DNA of 64,000 nucleotides, taken from contig NZ_SPNT01000002.1 of NCBI RefSeq assembly GCF_004959855.1, positions 670,423 through 734,422 of the forward strand, read 5' to 3'. This stretch comes from Nitratireductor sp. XY-223. Its GTDB lineage: Bacteria; Pseudomonadota; Alphaproteobacteria; Rhizobiales; Rhizobiaceae. Below, one piece after another: positions 8,042 through 16,696 of this stretch. The notes under the pieces were generated by a model, which was given only the letters and a program-made list of their open reading frames with translations, was not told where the DNA came from and did no database searches. Numbering within the stretch: position 1 is the stretch's first letter; each line of letters opens with the position of its first letter. Both the position numbers and the translations under genes were made by a program.

Positions 8042-9589
8042 ATGGCACAGGGCAGCAAGCCACGTCATTCGCGCAGCACCCGCAAACCGGTCACCATCGA
8101 TCTTGAGCCCGAGGCCGTCAAAAAGGAGGATGCCGCGGCGACCGACGACAAGAAAACTTCGGCCGCAAGCAAGTCAGCGGCGGCGAAGAAGTCCGGGGCC
8201 GTACCGAAGACCGGCGCGAAGACCGCCAAGACCGCAGGCGAAAAGACGACGGACGAGCCGACCCCCGAATTCGGCAGGGCCGAAAAGGTAACCGCCCAGG
8301 CCGAAAGGGCGGCGAAGGCCATGTCGGGCGCCACGGCGTCAGCCGGCAAGGCGGCCAAGGCCGAACCCGCCAAGGCGGCAAAGAAGGCAGACGCATCGAA
8401 GGAACCGGCCAAGAAGCCGACCGCGGGGGCCAAGCCGGCCGGAGCAGCCGCCGGACAACGCAAGGAAGAGGCGAAGGCATCGGCGGGCGGCGGATTTCGC
8501 ACCGTTGCCGCCGGCCTTGCAGGCGGTGTGGTTGCCATAGCGCTCTATGCAGGTCTGCAATGGGGCGGCATCCTGCCTGCGCCTGGCGGAGGCGGATCGT
8601 CGGGCAGTGGCCTTTCCGGTGAGATCGAGGCCCTCAAATCCTCCGTCGCGGCGCTGGAAAAACAGGCCGCGGACGGCACCGGGTCGCTCGGCAAGGACAT
8701 CGAAGACCGGATCAGCGCGCTGGAGTCCGGTTCCGGCGGCGGCGACGGCTCGGCGGTGAAGGCGCTGGAGACGCAGGTCTCGTCGCTCGCCTCGAAAATC
8801 GAATCGCTCGGCGGCCAGGACGGAGCCCAGTCCGAGGTCGCGCAGAAGTTGGCGTCGATCGAAAGCGCTCAGTCGCAGCAGCAGACCGGCCTGCAGACCC
8901 TGCAGCAGTCGCTGACCGGCCTGACCGGCAGGATCAGTTCGGACGAAGCAAAGCAGAACGAAGCAATGCAGGCGCTCGACACGCGGTTGGCATCGATCGA
9001 GAAATCGCTCTCCGCGCCACGCGAGGACATCAAGGTGGCGCGGGCGCTGGCGGCCGCCAACTTGAAGGCGGCGATCGACCGAGGCGGTTCGTTCATGGCC
9101 GAGCTCGAGGCTTTTGCCAGCGTCGACGGCGACAGCCCGGCGATCGAACAGCTGCGCACCTTCGCGGCGCGCGGCATCCCCTCGCGCGCAACGCTGCAGA
9201 ATGAATTTCCGTCGGTCGCCAACACGATCATCAACACCGCCTCGGGGGCCGATTCGGACAGCGGCTGGGTCGACCGGCTGATGCACAGCGCCACGTCGAT
9301 CGTCAGCGTGCGCCCGGTCGGCGATGTCACCGGAGACAGCGTCGAGGCCATCGTCGCGCGTATGGAAACCAAGCTCAACAACGGCGACCTGCAGGGAGCG
9401 GTCGATGAGTGGAAGACGCTGCCGGAGGCATCACAGCAGGCATCGGCGGCTTATGAGAAAGACCTCGAGGCGCGCATCCTCGTCGAAAAAATTGTATCCG
9501 GCACGGTGAATGCGGCGCTGCCGACCGAATCGGCGGCGCCGGCCTCTGATTCCACCGATGCGACACAGTCCGGGGGCCAATCCGAATGA
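8042..9589 (+). CDS. mic60: Mitofilin/Mic60 family inner-membrane protein
   Basis: A 515-residue protein with the architecture of alphaproteobacterial Mic60: a long Ala/Lys-rich cytoplasmic N-terminus (about 1-150, many A-K and K-T repeats), one transmembrane helix (about 152-176), a periplasmic Gly-rich linker, a coiled-coil (about 190-330, heptads with L-A-S-I-E and A-L-E) and a C-terminal mitofilin-like helical domain (about 330-490). Mitochondrial Mic60 shapes cristae junctions, and the alphaproteobacterial homologue is linked to membrane curvature and outer-membrane contacts. Location between hemD and hemY is the recognised synteny of this gene. Its stop overlaps the hemY start as ATGA (9586-9589). 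Assignment rests on architecture and synteny because the sequence is low-complexity. Confidence 0.8.
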   Translation: MAQGSKPRHSRSTRKPVTIDLEPEAVKKEDAAATDDKKTSAASKSAAAKKSGAVPKTGAKTAKTAGEKTTDEPTPEFGRAEKVTAQAERAAKAMSGATASAGKAAKAEPAKAAKKADASKEPAKKPTAGAKPAGAAAGQRKEEAKASAGGGFRTVAAGLAGGVVAIALYAGLQWGGILPAPGGGGSSGSGLSGEIEALKSSVAALEKQAADGTGSLGKDIEDRISALESGSGGGDGSAVKALETQVSSLASKIESLGGQDGAQSEVAQKLASIESAQSQQQTGLQTLQQSLTGLTGRISSDEAKQNEAMQALDTRLASIEKSLSAPREDIKVARALAAANLKAAIDRGGSFMAELEAFASVDGDSPAIEQLRTFAARGIPSRATLQNEFPSVANTIINTASGADSDSGWVDRLMHSATSIVSVRPVGDVTGDSVEAIVARMETKLNNGDLQGAVDEWKTLPEASQQASAAYEKDLEARILVEKIVSGTVNAALPTESAAPASDSTDATQSGGQSE

Positions 9590-11487
9590 TCCGCCTGTTC
9601 ATCTACATCGCCATTGTCCTGGTGCTCGGCTTCGGCTTCGCGTGGCTCGCCGACCGTCCCGGCGACCTGGTCATCACCTGGCAGGGCCAGCGCATCGAGA
9701 TGTCCCTGATGGTCGCGGTGACGGCGATCGTCGTCCTGGTAGCGGTCATCATGATCGGCTGGTGGCTGCTGCGCAGCATCATCGCGTCGCCGCACCTGGT
9801 TTCGCGCTACTTCCGCGCCCGCAAGCGCGACCGCGGCTACCAGGCGCTTTCGACGGGGCTGATCGCCGCCGGCGCCGGCGACGCGGCGACGGCCCGCAAG
9901 ATGACCCAGCGGACGATGGGGCTGCTGAGTTCCGACCAGGAACCGCTCATCCATGTCCTCGACGCGCAGACGGCGCTGATCGAAGGCAAGAACGACGCGG
10001 CGCGCACCAAATTCGAGGCGATGGTCGAGGACCCGGAAACCCGTGAGTACGGTCTGCGCGGCCTCTATCTCGAGGCACGCCGGCTGGGCGCGAACGAGGC
10101 GGCCCGCCACTACGCCGAAGAAGCGGCGGAGAAGGCGCCGCACCTGCCCTGGGCTGCGGAGGCGGCGCTGGGATTCCGTTCCGCGGAGGGCGCCTGGGAC
10201 GATGCCATCCGGCTTCTGGAGAAACAGAGGGTCGCCCGTGTCCTCGACAAGGCCGGCGCCGACCGGAAAAAGGCGGTGCTGCTGACCGCCAGGGCGATGG
10301 ACAAGCTCGAACAGGGCGATGTCGCCGGCGCGCGGACCGACGGCGTTGAAGCCAACCGGCTGGCGCCCGACCTGGTGCCCGCGGCCCTCATCGCCGCACA
10401 GGCGCTCTACCGGGAAAACAGCCTGCGCAAGGGCTCGCGTATCCTTGAGAAGATCTGGCGGAACGATCCGCACCCCGATGTCGCGGAGACCTATATCCGG
10501 GCGCGGCCGGGCGATTCCACGCATGACCGCCTGAAACGGGCGCAGAAGCTGGAAAGCCTCAAGCGCAATCACGTCGAGTCGCTCTATGCGGTGGCGCGGG
10601 CGGCGCTCGACGCGCAGGAATTCAAACTGGCGCGGGAAAAGGCGGAAGCCGCGGTGCGGGTGCGCGCCAGCGAGGGCATCTTCCTGCTGCTCGCCGATAT
10701 CGAGGAAGCCGATACCGGCGACCAGGGACGGGTGCGCCACTGGCTCGCCCAGGCAGTCCGGGCGCCGCGCGATGCGGCGTGGACCGCGGACGGCTTCGTC
10801 GCCGAACATTGGGCGCCGGTCTCGCCGGTCACCGGAAGGCTGGACGCATTCGAGTGGAAGGTGCCGGTCGAGCAGATCGCCGGCCCGGTGGAGGATGGCG
10901 ATGCGTCGCGTAACGATGCGGAGCAGGCGCTGAAGTCGCTGCCGCCCGTCGCCGTACACGTGAAGGAACAGCCGGACGAGCCGGCCGTGGCGGAGCCGGT
11001 CATCGATGTCGAACCGGCGCCGGCGTCACAAGAGGAGCCGGCGAAGGACGTTGGCGGGACGCAAGTCCGCGAGGTGTCGGAGACGCCGGAACCGCCCGCC
11101 CAGGAACCGGCAGCCGATACTCAGGAAGAGCCGAAGAAAGCCGAACCTGAAATCATCGACGCGGAGGTGATCGAGACGACGGAGGCTAAATCGCCGGACA
11201 TTGCGGACGAGCCTTCCGAACCGGAAGCGCCTAAGGACGAGCCGGAACCGGCGCCGCAGCCCGCCGCCGAGACAAACGGCAGGGGCGAGGAAATCGAAAG
11301 CGTCAAAAAGGAAGCGGCCGTCGAAAAGGCGGCAAGCAAGGGCGAAACCCATATCGTCACGGATGCCGTCGGCATGGACAAGGACAAGGCCCGCGAGGCG
11401 GCATTCCTCGCCAAGCCGCCGGACGATCCCGGTGTCAAGGAGGATGCCGCGGAAGAGGAGCCGAAATCCCGTTTCCGCCTGTTCTGA
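9586..11487 (+). CDS. hemY: HemY-like TPR membrane protein with acidic C-terminal tail
   Basis: A 633-residue HemY family protein (COG3898): two N-terminal membrane helices (about 3-20 and 40-63), the HemY_N region (about 26-130), then tetratricopeptide-like helices to about residue 420, ending with the family's H-W-A-P-V-S-P motif. About 190 further residues form an acidic, Pro/Glu/Ala-rich, probably disordered tail. HemY is linked genetically to late haem synthesis or protoporphyrin handling but has no proven activity. This HemY is not the protoporphyrinogen oxidase of the same name in Bacillus. It is translationally coupled to mic60 by a four-base overlap. Confidence 0.9.
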   Translation: MIRLFIYIAIVLVLGFGFAWLADRPGDLVITWQGQRIEMSLMVAVTAIVVLVAVIMIGWWLLRSIIASPHLVSRYFRARKRDRGYQALSTGLIAAGAGDAATARKMTQRTMGLLSSDQEPLIHVLDAQTALIEGKNDAARTKFEAMVEDPETREYGLRGLYLEARRLGANEAARHYAEEAAEKAPHLPWAAEAALGFRSAEGAWDDAIRLLEKQRVARVLDKAGADRKKAVLLTARAMDKLEQGDVAGARTDGVEANRLAPDLVPAALIAAQALYRENSLRKGSRILEKIWRNDPHPDVAETYIRARPGDSTHDRLKRAQKLESLKRNHVESLYAVARAALDAQEFKLAREKAEAAVRVRASEGIFLLLADIEEADTGDQGRVRHWLAQAVRAPRDAAWTADGFVAEHWAPVSPVTGRLDAFEWKVPVEQIAGPVEDGDASRNDAEQALKSLPPVAVHVKEQPDEPAVAEPVIDVEPAPASQEEPAKDVGGTQVREVSETPEPPAQEPAADTQEEPKKAEPEIIDAEVIETTEAKSPDIADEPSEPEAPKDEPEPAPQPAAETNGRGEEIESVKKEAAVEKAASKGETHIVTDAVGMDKDKAREAAFLAKPPDDPGVKEDAAEEEPKSRFRLF

Positions 11488-11609
11488 TCAAGCCGCACAA
11501 ATGCGAAAACCCGATTGCAGCGGACATTTTGCATGCGAACCGCAGCAATGGTATTTGCTTGCAAGGCGGCGGCCGCTATCTACATTAGCCGCGTAAGCAG
11601 GACCAAGGC

Positions 11610-12077
11610 ATGTTTGACCAGCTGCAGAAATTCATTCAGTCACTCGGCGGCGAGGACCGGCCCGAGCTGGCGCGCGACGACCCGCGCGTCGCCGCGGCGG
11701 CGCTGTTCTTCCATGTCATCGATGCCGACGGCGTTTCCGAACCGGTCGAGCGGGAGAAGCTGCGGCAGCTCCTCGAGCAGCAATACGGCGTGCACAAGGA
11801 CGAGCTGCAGAAACTGGTCGACGCAGGCAAGCAGGCCGAGGACGAGTCGGTCGATTTCTATGCCTTCACCAGCGTCCTGAAGCGTTCGCTCGATGCCGAG
11901 CAGCGGGTCGATTTCATCGAACTGTTGTGGGAGCTCGTCTATGCGGACGGCGTGCGCCACGAGCTCGAGGACAATGTGGTGTGGCGTGTCGCCGAATTGC
12001 TGGGCGTTTCGGACCGCGACCGCGTCCTGATGCGCCAACGGGTCGCCGCACGTCTCGGCTCCGGGGACGACGCCTGA
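11610..12077 (+). CDS. TerB-like tellurite-resistance family protein
   Basis: A 155-residue, all-helical, acidic TerB/DjlA-like domain (COG4103 type). It shows two metal-binding-type acidic loops of the family, in F-H-V-I-D-A-D-G-V-S-E and, about 85 residues later, L-V-Y-A-D-G-V-R-H-E-L-E. TerB domains bind Ca2+ and associate with membranes; the role of this chromosomal stand-alone subfamily is unknown and a tellurite phenotype is not implied. Its stop overlaps the start of the glutamine amidotransferase gene by one base (TGATG), so the two are coupled. Confidence 0.85.
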   Translation: MFDQLQKFIQSLGGEDRPELARDDPRVAAAALFFHVIDADGVSEPVEREKLRQLLEQQYGVHKDELQKLVDAGKQAEDESVDFYAFTSVLKRSLDAEQRVDFIELLWELVYADGVRHELEDNVVWRVAELLGVSDRDRVLMRQRVAARLGSGDDA

Positions 12078-12844
12078 TGCTGTACGACCCGGGAACCAAG
12101 GAAAAAGGCCCGAACCGCATACTCATTGTCCTGCATCAGGAGGGATCGAGCCCCGGCCGGGTCGGACAGATGCTGCAAATGGCCGGGTTCGAGCTGGACA
12201 TCCGCCGTCATGCGCTTGGCGAGCCCTTGCCGGAAACCCTGGCCGAACATGCCGGTGCGGTGGTGTTCGGCGGACCCATGAGCGCCAATGACGAGGACGA
12301 TTTCGTGCGCAACGAGATCGACTGGCATGCGGTTCCGCTGGCCGAGAACAAGCCCTATCTGGGCATTTGCCTCGGTGCCCAGATGCTGGTGCGCCATCTC
12401 GGCGGTACTGTCGGGGGTCATCCGGACGGATTGACGGAAATCGGCTGGTATCCGCTGCGGCCGACACCGGCCGGTTCAGCGCTGATGGCGTGGCCGGACG
12501 TGGTCTACCATTTTCATCGCGAGGGCTTCAGCCTGCCGCAAGGCGCCGAACGGCTGGCGACAGCCGATCATTACGAGAACCAGGCGTTCCGCTACGGCGA
12601 AAACGCCTGGGGCATCCAGTTCCACGCCGAGCTGACACAGGTGATGATGCAGAGATGGGTGGTGCGCGGCGCCCACCGTTTCGTGCTGCCCGGCGCGCAG
12701 ACGGGACGCGATCACCTGCAGGGGCGCCTCGTCCACGACACGAGGCTGCGATACTGGCTGGCCGGTTTCCTTGAGCTGGTCTTCGGACGGGAGATTCCGG
12801 GCGAGACGAGCCGGCCCGAAGTCGCGGCACTAAGCGGTTTGTGA
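12077..12844 (+). CDS. Class I glutamine amidotransferase (GMP synthase-like)
   Basis: A 255-residue stand-alone class I glutamine amidotransferase domain. The nucleophile elbow is G-I-C-L-G-A-Q (Cys at about residue 98); the catalytic His and Glu are in I-Q-F-H-A-E-L, an H-A-E variant of the usual H-P-E. The oxyanion-strand V-F-G-G-P-M-S is present. No synthase domain is attached, so the acceptor is unknown; family members act on small amines or glutamyl compounds. The ATG at 12077 is coupled to the TerB stop. The 3' end overlaps the convergent MFS gene by 15 bases. Confidence 0.88.
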   Translation: MLYDPGTKEKGPNRILIVLHQEGSSPGRVGQMLQMAGFELDIRRHALGEPLPETLAEHAGAVVFGGPMSANDEDDFVRNEIDWHAVPLAENKPYLGICLGAQMLVRHLGGTVGGHPDGLTEIGWYPLRPTPAGSALMAWPDVVYHFHREGFSLPQGAERLATADHYENQAFRYGENAWGIQFHAELTQVMMQRWVVRGAHRFVLPGAQTGRDHLQGRLVHDTRLRYWLAGFLELVFGREIPGETSRPEVAALSGL

Positions 12845-14086
12845 TTCGTGATCCACCTTGCGCAGCCGCTGGATGTTGCGCAGGGCCGGGAAAAGAACCG
12901 CCCATAGTCCGGCGACGCCCATTGCGCCGACGCCACCGACAATGACCGCAGGCACGGCACCGATCAGCGCCGCCATGCCGCCGGCGCGGAACTCGCCGAG
13001 TTCGTTCGAGGCGCCGATAAAGACCATGTTGACGGCGCTGACCCGGCCGCGCAGCGCGTCCGGCGTCCAGAGCTGTATCAGCGTCTGGCGCACGTAAACC
13101 GAAATCATGTCCGCCGCGCCCATGACGGCCAACGCCACAATCGACACCCAGGCGATGGTCGACATGCCGAACACGGTTGTCGCCGCCCCGAAGATCCCGA
13201 CGGCGATGAACATCGTGGCGCCGGCGCGGCTGCGGAACGGGTGGGCGGCCAGGTAGAGCGCCATCGCCACCGCGCCGACACCGGGCGCCGCGCGCAAAAG
13301 GCCAAGGCCCCAGGGGCCGAGTTCGAGTATGTCGCGCGCGAAGACCGGCATCAGCGCCACCGCGCCGCCGAGCAGCACCGCGAACATGTCGAGCGAAATG
13401 GCGCCGAGAACGATCTTCTCGCGCCAGATATAGCGAAAACCGGCGGACAGCGTCTCCCAGCTCTGGTTGTGTACGCCGCGCTGCCGTTCGGGCCTGGGGA
13501 TGGAGAAGATGAGGACCGAGCCGACGAGGAAGAGGACGACGCTCGTCCAATAGGGCACGGAAGCCCCGAGACCGTATAGCAGGCCGCCGGCCACCGGCCC
13601 CAGGATCGTGGCGCTCTGCCAGGACATCGAGTTCCAGGCGATCGCATTTGCGAGGTCTTCCTCGGGCACCAGGTTCGGCGCCAGCGATGTGGAGGCCGGG
13701 GCAAAGAAGGCGCGGGCGATGCCCATCACCAGGAGCACGGCAAAAACCGGCAGCGGCGAGGTGAGGCCGCGCAGGGTCAGGATTACCAGCGCCGCGGCGG
13801 CGCCCAGGGCAACCAGTTCGCAGATGCCCATGATCATGCGCCGGCCGTAGCGGTCTGCCGCTGCCCCGGTCACAAGGATCAGGACCAGGGACGGAAGGAA
13901 CTGGACGAGCCCGATCAGTCCGAGATCGAACGGATTGCGGGTCAGGTCGTAGATCTGCCAGCCGACCGCGACACTGATGACCTGCATGCCGAAGGCGGAC
14001 AGGAAACGCGCGATCCAGTAGCGTTTGAATGAGCGATGCCGGAACGCGGCGAAGCGTCCGGCGGCCTCTGATTCGTCATGCCGCAT
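12830..14086 (-). CDS. MFS transporter, EntS-like (MFS_3)
   Basis: A 418-residue major facilitator with about 12 hydrophobic helices and the MFS_3/EntS pattern: F-R-H-R-S-F-K-R-Y-W-I-A-R-F at the N-terminus, D-L-T-R-N-P-F-D-L-G-L after helix 1, and the loop 2-3 motif A-D-R-Y-G-R-R. Known relatives export enterobactin and other small molecules; the substrate here is unknown, and no siderophore genes are nearby. It is monocistronic and divergent from yggT over about 150 bases that contain an A/T-rich stretch (around 14120-14150). Confidence 0.88.
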   Translation of the reverse strand: MRHDESEAAGRFAAFRHRSFKRYWIARFLSAFGMQVISVAVGWQIYDLTRNPFDLGLIGLVQFLPSLVLILVTGAAADRYGRRMIMGICELVALGAAAALVILTLRGLTSPLPVFAVLLVMGIARAFFAPASTSLAPNLVPEEDLANAIAWNSMSWQSATILGPVAGGLLYGLGASVPYWTSVVLFLVGSVLIFSIPRPERQRGVHNQSWETLSAGFRYIWREKIVLGAISLDMFAVLLGGAVALMPVFARDILELGPWGLGLLRAAPGVGAVAMALYLAAHPFRSRAGATMFIAVGIFGAATTVFGMSTIAWVSIVALAVMGAADMISVYVRQTLIQLWTPDALRGRVSAVNMVFIGASNELGEFRAGGMAALIGAVPAVIVGGVGAMGVAGLWAVLFPALRNIQRLRKVDHESQTA

Positions 14087-14237
14087 GGCAGTCGCAATGG
14101 GGCTGAAGGTGCATGGCGTCTTTATAAGGTGTTAACAAAAATTGCATAGCCCGCATTTGCAGCCGTTTGACACGCCGCGGGCTTGTCGGGACGCGATGCA
14201 ATGGCTACATAGCGGAAGGCACTGACTGGAGACTGGA

Positions 14238-14528
14238 ATGTTTGCCCTCTTTTCGACGATTGATCTGGCGTTGAGGATCTACATGTGGATCATCATCGGC
14301 AGCGCCATTTTTTCCTGGCTCTATGCCTTCAACGTCATCAACACCGGAAACAGGTTCGTTGGCATGGTGGGAGAGTTTCTCTTCAAGGCCACGGACCCGG
14401 CGCTCAGGCCGATCCGCCGCATCTTGCCGGATCTGGGCGGCCTGGACATTTCCCCGATTATCCTGCTTTTGATCATTTATTTCATTCGCGTCTTCATGTG
14501 GAACAGCATCTTCCCGCTGCTGAGCTGA
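14238..14528 (+). CDS. yggT: YggT family membrane protein
   Basis: A 96-residue protein with two hydrophobic helices (about 5-26 and 72-92) separated by the conserved [14 protein letters not shown] loop, matching one YggT repeat. YggT proteins are linked to osmotic tolerance, cell division and membrane organisation, without a defined mechanism. The DUF167 gene overlaps or abuts its 3' end, a common pairing in alphaproteobacteria. Confidence 0.92.
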   Translation: MFALFSTIDLALRIYMWIIIGSAIFSWLYAFNVINTGNRFVGMVGEFLFKATDPALRPIRRILPDLGGLDISPIILLLIIYFIRVFMWNSIFPLLS

Positions 14529-14848
14529 TCGGCTGGTTCCGGAAAGTTCCGGACGGCCTGCAACTCTTCGTGCGCCTGACGCCGGGCGCCGGTAGGGATT
14601 GCGTCGAGGGCACCGAGCAGCGCGCCGACGGGCGCATCTATCTCAAGGCCCGGGTGCGCGCCGTGCCCGAAAAAGGCGGGGCCAACAGGGCGCTGATCGC
14701 GCTCGTCGCCAAACATTTCGGCGTGCCGAAAAGCACGGTCAGCATTGCCGCGGGTGAGACCGCGCGTCTCAAGTGCCTGCTCATTGCAGGCGACCCGAAC
14801 GAACTCTGCCGCTTCACCGTTTCTGTCTTGAAACAGAATATTCAATAA
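14498..14848 (+). CDS. DUF167 (YggU-like) protein
   Basis: A DUF167/UPF0235 protein of about 100-116 residues with [23 protein letters not shown] and [11 protein letters not shown], the hallmarks of the family. Function is unknown. The start is not clear: there is no ATG near the family's usual N-terminus. GTG 14498, inside the end of yggT, is used here; a CTG at 14525 overlapping the yggT stop would match family length better, and GTG 14570 would remove the first strand. Coupling to yggT translation is likely in any case. Confidence 0.85.
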   Translation: MEQHLPAAELIGWFRKVPDGLQLFVRLTPGAGRDCVEGTEQRADGRIYLKARVRAVPEKGGANRALIALVAKHFGVPKSTVSIAAGETARLKCLLIAGDPNELCRFTVSVLKQNIQ

Positions 14849-14904
14849 AAACAGCGAAATAGAGACAATGTAACCAGCGGACAAAATTGGTGTCCGATGC
14901 CGGG

Positions 14905-14935
14905 TTGACTTCGTGCGACATTTGTCGCGTACTTG
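14905..14935 (+). promoter_or_regulatory. Candidate promoter with BlaI-like palindromic operator
   Basis: TTGACT at 14905-14910 resembles a -35 box, and TACTTG at 14930-14935 is a weak possible -10. Between them lies the inverted repeat GCGACA-TT-TGTCGC (14915-14928), whose core ACA-TT-TGT resembles the ACA-N2-TGT core of BlaI/MecI operators. It is 34 bases before the BlaI-like gene, as expected for autorepression. The promoter boxes are inferred by eye. Confidence 0.5.
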
Positions 14936-14961
14936 TGACAGTTGCCGCGAGAGACGAACCC

Positions 14962-15327
14962 ATGCACCCTTCCCCAAGTGAATTGCCGTTGCTGAAAGCC
15001 CTGTGGTCGAACAGGTCGCTCAGCGCACGCGAATTGCACGAACTGGTCCGCGACGAGCTCGGCTGGTCGCTGTCCTCGACCCGAAAGACGCTCGACCGGA
15101 TGATCGAGAAGGGTCTGGTGAAGGTCACCGATCAGCACGGCGTCAGGGTCTACAGCGCCGGTGTCGACAAGATCTCGACGCTTGCGGCGCTGACCAGTCA
15201 GTTCGTCCGGTCGGTGCTGGAAATCGAGGGCCCGATGCCGGCGTCCTCCTTCACCGGCAGCCGGATCCTGTCGGAAAGCGAGCTCGAAGAACTCGAAAAG
15301 TTCCTCGACGAGGAGGGCGGCAAATAA
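14962..15327 (+). CDS. BlaI/MecI/CopY family transcriptional repressor
   Basis: A 121-residue winged-helix repressor of the BlaI/MecI family: N-terminal P-S-E-L-P-L-L-K-A-L-W, H-E-L-V-R-D-E-L-G-W-S-L-S-S-T-R-K-T-L-D-R recognition helix region, and K-G-L-V-K-V wing, followed by a helical dimerisation tail with an acidic end. Relatives are inactivated by proteolysis triggered by a BlaR1-type M56 peptidase. The ATG at 14962 is preferred to an upstream in-frame GTG at 14887, which would include the operator in the coding region. Its TAA overlaps the next ATG by one base (TAATG), so the two genes are coupled. Confidence 0.9.
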   Translation: MHPSPSELPLLKALWSNRSLSARELHELVRDELGWSLSSTRKTLDRMIEKGLVKVTDQHGVRVYSAGVDKISTLAALTSQFVRSVLEIEGPMPASSFTGSRILSESELEELEKFLDEEGGK

Positions 15328-16691
15328 TGCTCGTTCAGATGGTTCTGTTCAGTCTCGCCTGGGGCATGGCCGTCTGGCTTGCCGTGGCATTCCCAGCAAG
15401 AGGCGGCGCTTCGGTATTGTGGAATCCGATCGTCCTTGTGGCGGCTATATCCGCGATTGTCCTGCCGAGCGCGCTGCTGCTTACCGGGTGGTCATTGCCG
15501 GTGCCCGGTGCGAGCGACGCCGTATTTGTCGAAAGCGCGGCCAAGCATCGTGTCCGGGATATTGTTCAATCCGTTGACCGGATCATGTCTCATACGGAAC
15601 GGTCCGGATTGCGATGGGGTGACGTCGTTGCCCTGATCTATTTGGCCGGAGCAGCCGTTCATTTTGCAGCCATGGGCCGCGGGTTCGTCGTTCTGCGTTC
15701 CGAGCTGGCAAAGGCACGACCGCTTGAAGGGCACGGCGCGGCCTGGCCGGTCTGGGTCACGCATGGCCGGACTGCGCCGTTCGCGGTTGGTGGACGCCGT
15801 GCGAAGATCGTGATTCCGGATGAGATGGCGCACGACTGGCCGAAGGCCCGGTTGGCACTGGTGATCGCCCATGAGGAGGCGCATCTGCGTCACCGCGATC
15901 CTTTGGTTGCGGTTTTGCTCTCGGTGGCCAAGGCGCTTTTCTGGTTCAATCCCTTTTTGCGGGATTTCGTGGAACGCTGGCACATTGCGAGCGAGTTACG
16001 GGCCGATTCGGAAGCCTTGAGAGGCGCGTCGCCGCCAAAGCGCGCGCTCTACGCCCGAACGCTTGTCGAAGCTATGCGGATCGCATCGGCAAGCACCCCG
16101 GCACCCGTTTCATTCTTTCTATCGTCACGCAGCATAAGGAAAGACAAAATGCGCATCGGTGCCATATTGAAGGATTTCAGAAACTCCCGTCGCAGCGCCA
16201 CCGGCCTGCTCGCACAATGCCTGGCCTGGTCCCTGGTCGCCGTCGGCAGTTCGGTTGCGCTGGCGACAACGCCCGGTACCGTTGACACACTTGATCGCTT
16301 CATTCCCGGCGGCCACGTCACGTCACCCTTCGGCGTGGCCCGCAAGAACCTCAGGATCCACACGGGCGTCGATGTTGCGGCTGAGCTGAGGACGCCGATC
16401 GCCGCGCCGGCCGGTGCGGTGGTCCTGCAGGCGACCGACCTGTTCCGCTCGGAACCAAGGTGGGGCAAGGCCGTGGTCCTGCAGTTCGACGATGGCCTGA
16501 TCGGCTGGTTCACCCATCTCCACAGCTATTGGGTCGAGCCGGGAGACAGGCTGGAAGAGGGTGCGTTCTTCGGTCTCGTGGGCAGTACCGGCCAGTCCAC
16601 CGGGCCGCATGTCCATGTCGAGGTCTACAGAGGGTCCGAGCGCATTGATCCGGCTTCGGTCTGGCCGTTCCTGAAAATGTCGGGGCGTTAG
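15327..16691 (+). CDS. Membrane M56 peptidase fused to periplasmic M23 (LytM) domain
   Basis: A 454-residue protein with the topology of BlaR1 but a different sensor end. Hydrophobic helices lie at about 1-22, 31-55, 97-118, 192-211 and 293-313. The M56 zinc motif H-E-E-A-H is at 182-186, in the loop that faces the cytoplasm in BlaR1, with a candidate third ligand Glu in S-E-L-R-A-D (222-227). The C-terminal domain (about 325-450) is an M23 peptidase: H-T-G-V-D at 345-349 and G-P-H-V-H-V near 427, giving the full H-x3-D...H-x-H set. The penicillin-sensor domain of BlaR1 is thus replaced by a probable peptidoglycan endopeptidase or muropeptide-binding module. The partner is the BlaI-like repressor upstream. 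Confidence 0.85.
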   Translation: MLVQMVLFSLAWGMAVWLAVAFPARGGASVLWNPIVLVAAISAIVLPSALLLTGWSLPVPGASDAVFVESAAKHRVRDIVQSVDRIMSHTERSGLRWGDVVALIYLAGAAVHFAAMGRGFVVLRSELAKARPLEGHGAAWPVWVTHGRTAPFAVGGRRAKIVIPDEMAHDWPKARLALVIAHEEAHLRHRDPLVAVLLSVAKALFWFNPFLRDFVERWHIASELRADSEALRGASPPKRALYARTLVEAMRIASASTPAPVSFFLSSRSIRKDKMRIGAILKDFRNSRRSATGLLAQCLAWSLVAVGSSVALATTPGTVDTLDRFIPGGHVTSPFGVARKNLRIHTGVDVAAELRTPIAAPAGAVVLQATDLFRSEPRWGKAVVLQFDDGLIGWFTHLHSYWVEPGDRLEEGAFFGLVGSTGQSTGPHVHVEVYRGSERIDPASVWPFLKMSGR

Positions 16692-16696
16692 CAGGT

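Noticed and set aside
14131..14146. CtrA-like site upstream of the MFS gene and yggT
   Set aside because: Only one TTAA half is present; the second half does not match.
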